Shown here: piece after piece, positions 63,842 to 64,000 of the stretch
How the letters are laid out: each line of letters starts with the position of its first letter
Position numbering within the stretch: position 1 is the stretch's first letter
Source of the DNA: an uncultured Flavobacteriales bacterium
GTDB lineage: Bacteria > Bacteroidota > Bacteroidia > Flavobacteriales_G > Salibacteraceae
DNA length: 64,000 nt
Assembly: GCA_913020435.1 (NCBI GenBank)
Contig: CAJVZZ010000007.1
Span: 1-64,000, forward strand
Reading direction: 5' to 3'
Notes under the pieces: model-generated
Seen by the model: the letters and a program-made list of their open reading frames with translations, nothing else
What the model was told of the DNA's origin: nothing
Database searches by the model: none
Translations under genes and position numbers: made by a program

Positions 63842-64000
63842 ATGGCTAAACACGAAAACACTGGTTCAAAGGACACTAGATCTGGATTTGGAGAAGGATT
63901 ACATGAATTGGGAAAGGAAAACGAAAATGTAGTTGCCCTTTGTGCTGACCTTACAGGTTCATTAAAAATGAATGCCTTTGCAAATGATTTTCCTGAGCGG
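63842..64000 (+). CDS. Transketolase, C-terminal subunit (partial, runs off the right edge)
   Basis: The first 53 residues read MAKHENTGSKDTRSGFGEGL, then HELGKENENVVALCADLTGSLKMNAFANDFPER. The TRSGFGEGLHELG start and VVALCADLTGS are typical of the pyrimidine-binding subunit of split transketolases (and of the related DXP-synthase-like proteins). The frame is open to the end of the window. It begins 2 bp after the VWA gene. The identification is by fit with the N-terminal subunit upstream. Confidence 0.88.
   Translation, partial: MAKHENTGSKDTRSGFGEGLHELGKENENVVALCADLTGSLKMNAFANDFPER

Noticed and set aside
592..64000. Phage, integrative element, CRISPR or defence island
   Set aside because: No integrase, transposase, phage structural gene, CRISPR repeat array or restriction or defence gene is recognisable. 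Nearly all genes are core metabolic, housekeeping or T9SS surface genes.

Overview
The window is an ordinary chromosomal segment of a Bacteroidota bacterium, most likely a marine or aquatic member of the Flavobacteriales (a Crocinitomicaceae/Cryomorphaceae-like lineage is my inference). The evidence is low GC, the recurring -7 promoter box TAnnTTTG/TAnnTTCG with few Shine-Dalgarno sites, secreted proteins with type IX secretion (T9SS) C-terminal signals, Bacteroidota-specific families (DUF4835, DUF4476, the Bacteroidota omega subunit), and a Na+-translocating NADH:quinone reductase. I see no phage, integrase, transposase, CRISPR array or recognisable defence cassette.

Layout. 1-3.9 kb: phenylacetyl-CoA epoxidase genes paaABCD on the minus strand, with paaE divergent. 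A 100-bp nested inverted-repeat element lies between paaC and paaD. 4.1-10.1 kb: a saccharopine-dehydrogenase-like enzyme, a DUF4476 protein, a DUF423 membrane protein, ATP-type PEP carboxykinase, RsmE and a DUF4159 protein. 10.1-14.9 kb (minus): hutH coupled to hisS, then the ABC-F factor EttA. 15.1-21.8 kb: a small surface protein and two convergent T9SS cargo genes, the second a subtilisin-like protease. Their stop ends share a perfect DNA palindrome. 22.0-23.4 kb: two tandem FKBP isomerases.

23.5-27.4 kb (minus): DUF1573 lipoprotein, yajC, ybbR-like, coaE and the bifunctional NAD(P)HX repair enzyme. 27.4-31.2 kb (minus): radC, a polysaccharide-deacetylase-like protein, an acyltransferase, an acidic lipoprotein, rpsT and tRNA-Glu. 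31.4-38.6 kb: the complete Na+-NQR operon nqrABCDEF and apbE on the minus strand. Facing apbE is a tiny four-cysteine membrane protein that looks like an NqrM-type maturation factor. 38.9-43.2 kb: sucC, a T9SS type B protein, a methyltransferase and fabI. 43.2-48.1 kb (minus): bamD, rpoZ, coaBC, DUF4835 and recN, a tight housekeeping operon. 48.2-54.9 kb: a serine-palmitoyltransferase-like enzyme and a 1734-residue T9SS type B adhesin-like protein. 54.9-61.5 kb (minus): topoisomerase IV parE and parC with a META-type lipoprotein gene between them, and ychF. 61.6-64 kb: a split transketolase whose two halves flank a secreted von Willebrand factor A protein. The second half runs off the right edge.

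Together the genes support aerobic heterotrophy with sodium-based respiration (Na+-NQR, TCA cycle, gluconeogenesis, phenylacetate and histidine breakdown) and a T9SS-decorated surface. The most notable observations are the NqrM-like gene, the palindrome that encodes the same T9SS C-terminal residues on both strands, the split transketolase with its inserted gene, the intergenic inverted-repeat elements, and genes that appear to be leaderless.
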